Shown here piece by piece: positions 62,752 through 64,000 of a stretch of 64,000 nucleotides of DNA; the stretch's first letter is position 1, and each line of letters begins with the position of its first letter. Position numbers and translations under genes: made by a program. Origin of the DNA: Prado023 sp963700395 (GTDB lineage Bacteria > Actinomycetota > Actinomycetes > S36-B12 > CAIYMF01); contig CAVOXI010000001.1 of assembly GCA_963700395.1 (NCBI GenBank), positions 992,001 through 1,056,000 of the forward strand, given 5' to 3'. A model generated the notes under the pieces. The model saw nothing but the letters and a program-made list of their open reading frames with translations. It did no database searches and was not told where the DNA came from.

Positions 62752-64000
62752 ATGACAACACCGACCCTGCACCTTGGCACGTCCCTTCGGGGCACCGACC
62801 TGCTCGTGGTGGGAGTGGCCCAGGGGCCAGGTGGTCCCCTGGTGGCAGCCGCCGCCCTCACCGACGAGCAGCAGGCAGCAGTGACCTCAGCTGCTGCTGC
62901 GATCGGCGCGACCGGCAAGGCCGACGAGGTGCTGCGCCTGCCTGGCGAGCCCTACGGCCTGCCCCCGCTCATGTGCACCGGCCTGGGCCCGCAGTCCGAC
63001 ACCTACGACCAGGAGACCCTCCGGCGCGCAGCCGGCGCCGCCCTGCGAGCCGCGGCGTCGAGCGCGGTCACCCTGGCCCTCCCCACGGGCGACGACGCCG
63101 GCCTCGTCGAGGCGGTCGGCGCTCGGGGCCCTCATCGGCGCCTACCGCTACCCGGGGAAGCCCGCCGGGGATGCACCCCGGCCAACTCCGGAGAAGCTGA
63201 CGGTCCTCGTCGGCGCGACCAAGGGGCTGAAGCAGGCCGCCACCCGGGCCCAGGTGATCGGCGAGAGCATCCACCTGACCCGACGCCTGGTCGACACCCC
63301 TCCGGGCGCCCAGCCCCCGGCCGCCCTCGCGGACGAGGCAGTCGCAGCCGTCGAGGGGACGGGGATCGAGGTCGAGGTCCTCGACGAGGAGGCCCTGCGT
63401 GCGCAGGGGTTCGGCGGGATCCTCGCGGTCGGGCAGGGCTCGGCCAACCCGCCACGCCTGGTGCGGCTGTCCTACTCGCCTGCTGGGGCGGGAGCCCATC
63501 TGGCCCTCGTCGGCAAGGGCATCACGTTCGACTCGGGCGGACTGTCGCTCAAGCCGCCCACCGGGATGGTCACGATGAAGTGCGACATGGCCGGGTCTGC
63601 GGCGGTCCTGGCCGCCGTCCGCGCCATCGCCCTGCTCGACATCCCCCTGCGGGTGACGGCCTACCTCGCGATCGCGGAGAACATGCCCAGCGGAGCGGCC
63701 CAACGGCCCGGCGACGTCATCACCGCGTACGGCGGCAAGACGGTCGAGGTGCTCAACACCGACGCCGAGGGGCGACTGGTGATGATGGACGCCCTGGCCC
63801 GGTGCGCCGCCGACGAGCCCGACGCGATCATCGACGTGGCCACCCTCACCGGCGCCCAGGTCGTCGCCCTCGGCTCGCGGATCGCCGGGGTCATGGGCAA
63901 CGACGACGGATGGCGCGACGAGGTGCACGCGGCCGGTGAGTCCGCCGGGGAGCTCTCCTGGCCGATGCCGATCCCGGAGGAGCTGCGCCCCTCCCTGGAC
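62752..64000 (+). CDS. pepA: Leucyl aminopeptidase (M17), 3' truncated by the window, +1 frameshift
   Basis: Cytoplasmic hexameric zinc/manganese aminopeptidase; the first 415 or so residues are present. Catalytic domain blocks: VGKGITFDSGGLSLKP (metal and active-site Lys/Asp), MKCDMAGSAAVLAA, AENMPSGAAQRPGDVI and the signature NTDAEGRLVMMDAL. The N-terminal domain starts at ATG 62752 (MTTPTLHLGTSLRGTDLL). The frame changes near 63118: GLVEAV then ALGALIGAYRYPGKPAGD in the next frame, repaired by removing one base of gcggtcggcgctc. The gene runs off the window end at 64000. Confidence 0.93.

Overview
This window is a gene-dense stretch of a high-GC Actinomycetota chromosome. The evidence is lineage-typical content: a QcrCAB cytochrome bc1 complex with the actinobacterial CtaF oxidase subunit, a PimB'-type mannosyltransferase, PspA/HtpX/PspAB, DUF3043, a PASTA Ser/Thr kinase, class II DAHP synthase and PPi-dependent phosphofructokinase. 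I cannot name a genus. There is no rRNA, tRNA, CRISPR array, prophage or insertion sequence that I can recognise, and no gene-free stretch longer than about 280 bases.

Layout. 1-9 kb: end of a PASTA kinase, EamA permease, threonine aldolase, a lipoprotein, DAHP synthase, PPi-phosphofructokinase, glycerol kinase, a PlsC acyltransferase. 9-15.5 kb: small conserved actinobacterial proteins, a LuxR regulator, and polytopic mannosyltransferase-like proteins around a PimB'-like enzyme. 15.6-17.3 kb: a DEDD exonuclease/GIY-YIG fusion. 17.4-26.8 kb: the aerobic respiratory branch (qcrB, qcrA, qcrC, ctaE, then ctaF, ctaD, ctaC), interrupted by a receiver-like protein, trpD and a small membrane protein. 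26.9-33 kb: cysteine desulfurase plus TusA-like protein, aat, a PfkB kinase, an A-type Fe-S carrier, glycerate kinase, nadA. 33-35.4 kb: pspA-htpX-pspAB envelope-stress operon. 35-50 kb: mixed housekeeping (aldo/keto reductases, AroE-like protein, RecQ, a His-rich PadR regulator, class III aminotransferase, tag, PAP2, CorA, a CsbD/11-mer-repeat protein, macro domain). 51-58.9 kb: a cobalamin riboswitch followed by a tightly overlapping operon: SCO2322-like surface protein, ECF transporter (T, double-ATPase, S), an MBL-CobU fusion, and CobT continuous with CobS. It looks like corrinoid uptake plus nucleotide-loop assembly (salvage); no corrin-ring genes are present here. 59-64 kb: a secreted M6 metalloprotease, gcvT and the start of leucyl aminopeptidase.

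The most striking anomaly is frame integrity. About fourteen otherwise intact genes carry a single frameshift, nearly all explained by one extra base, and the M6 protease alone carries about sixteen +1 insertions (plus one deletion) between 59,450 and 61,455, yet conceptually decodes to a full, stop-free M6 protein. Insertion-biased consensus error is the most economical explanation, but the concentration in one gene deserves a check. Other things worth a second look are the two cobalamin fusions, the unexplained SCO2322-like protein under B12 control, several structured intergenic elements (5366-5435, 23685-23781, 26781-26818, 58909-59004) and the CsbD/LEA-like repeat protein.
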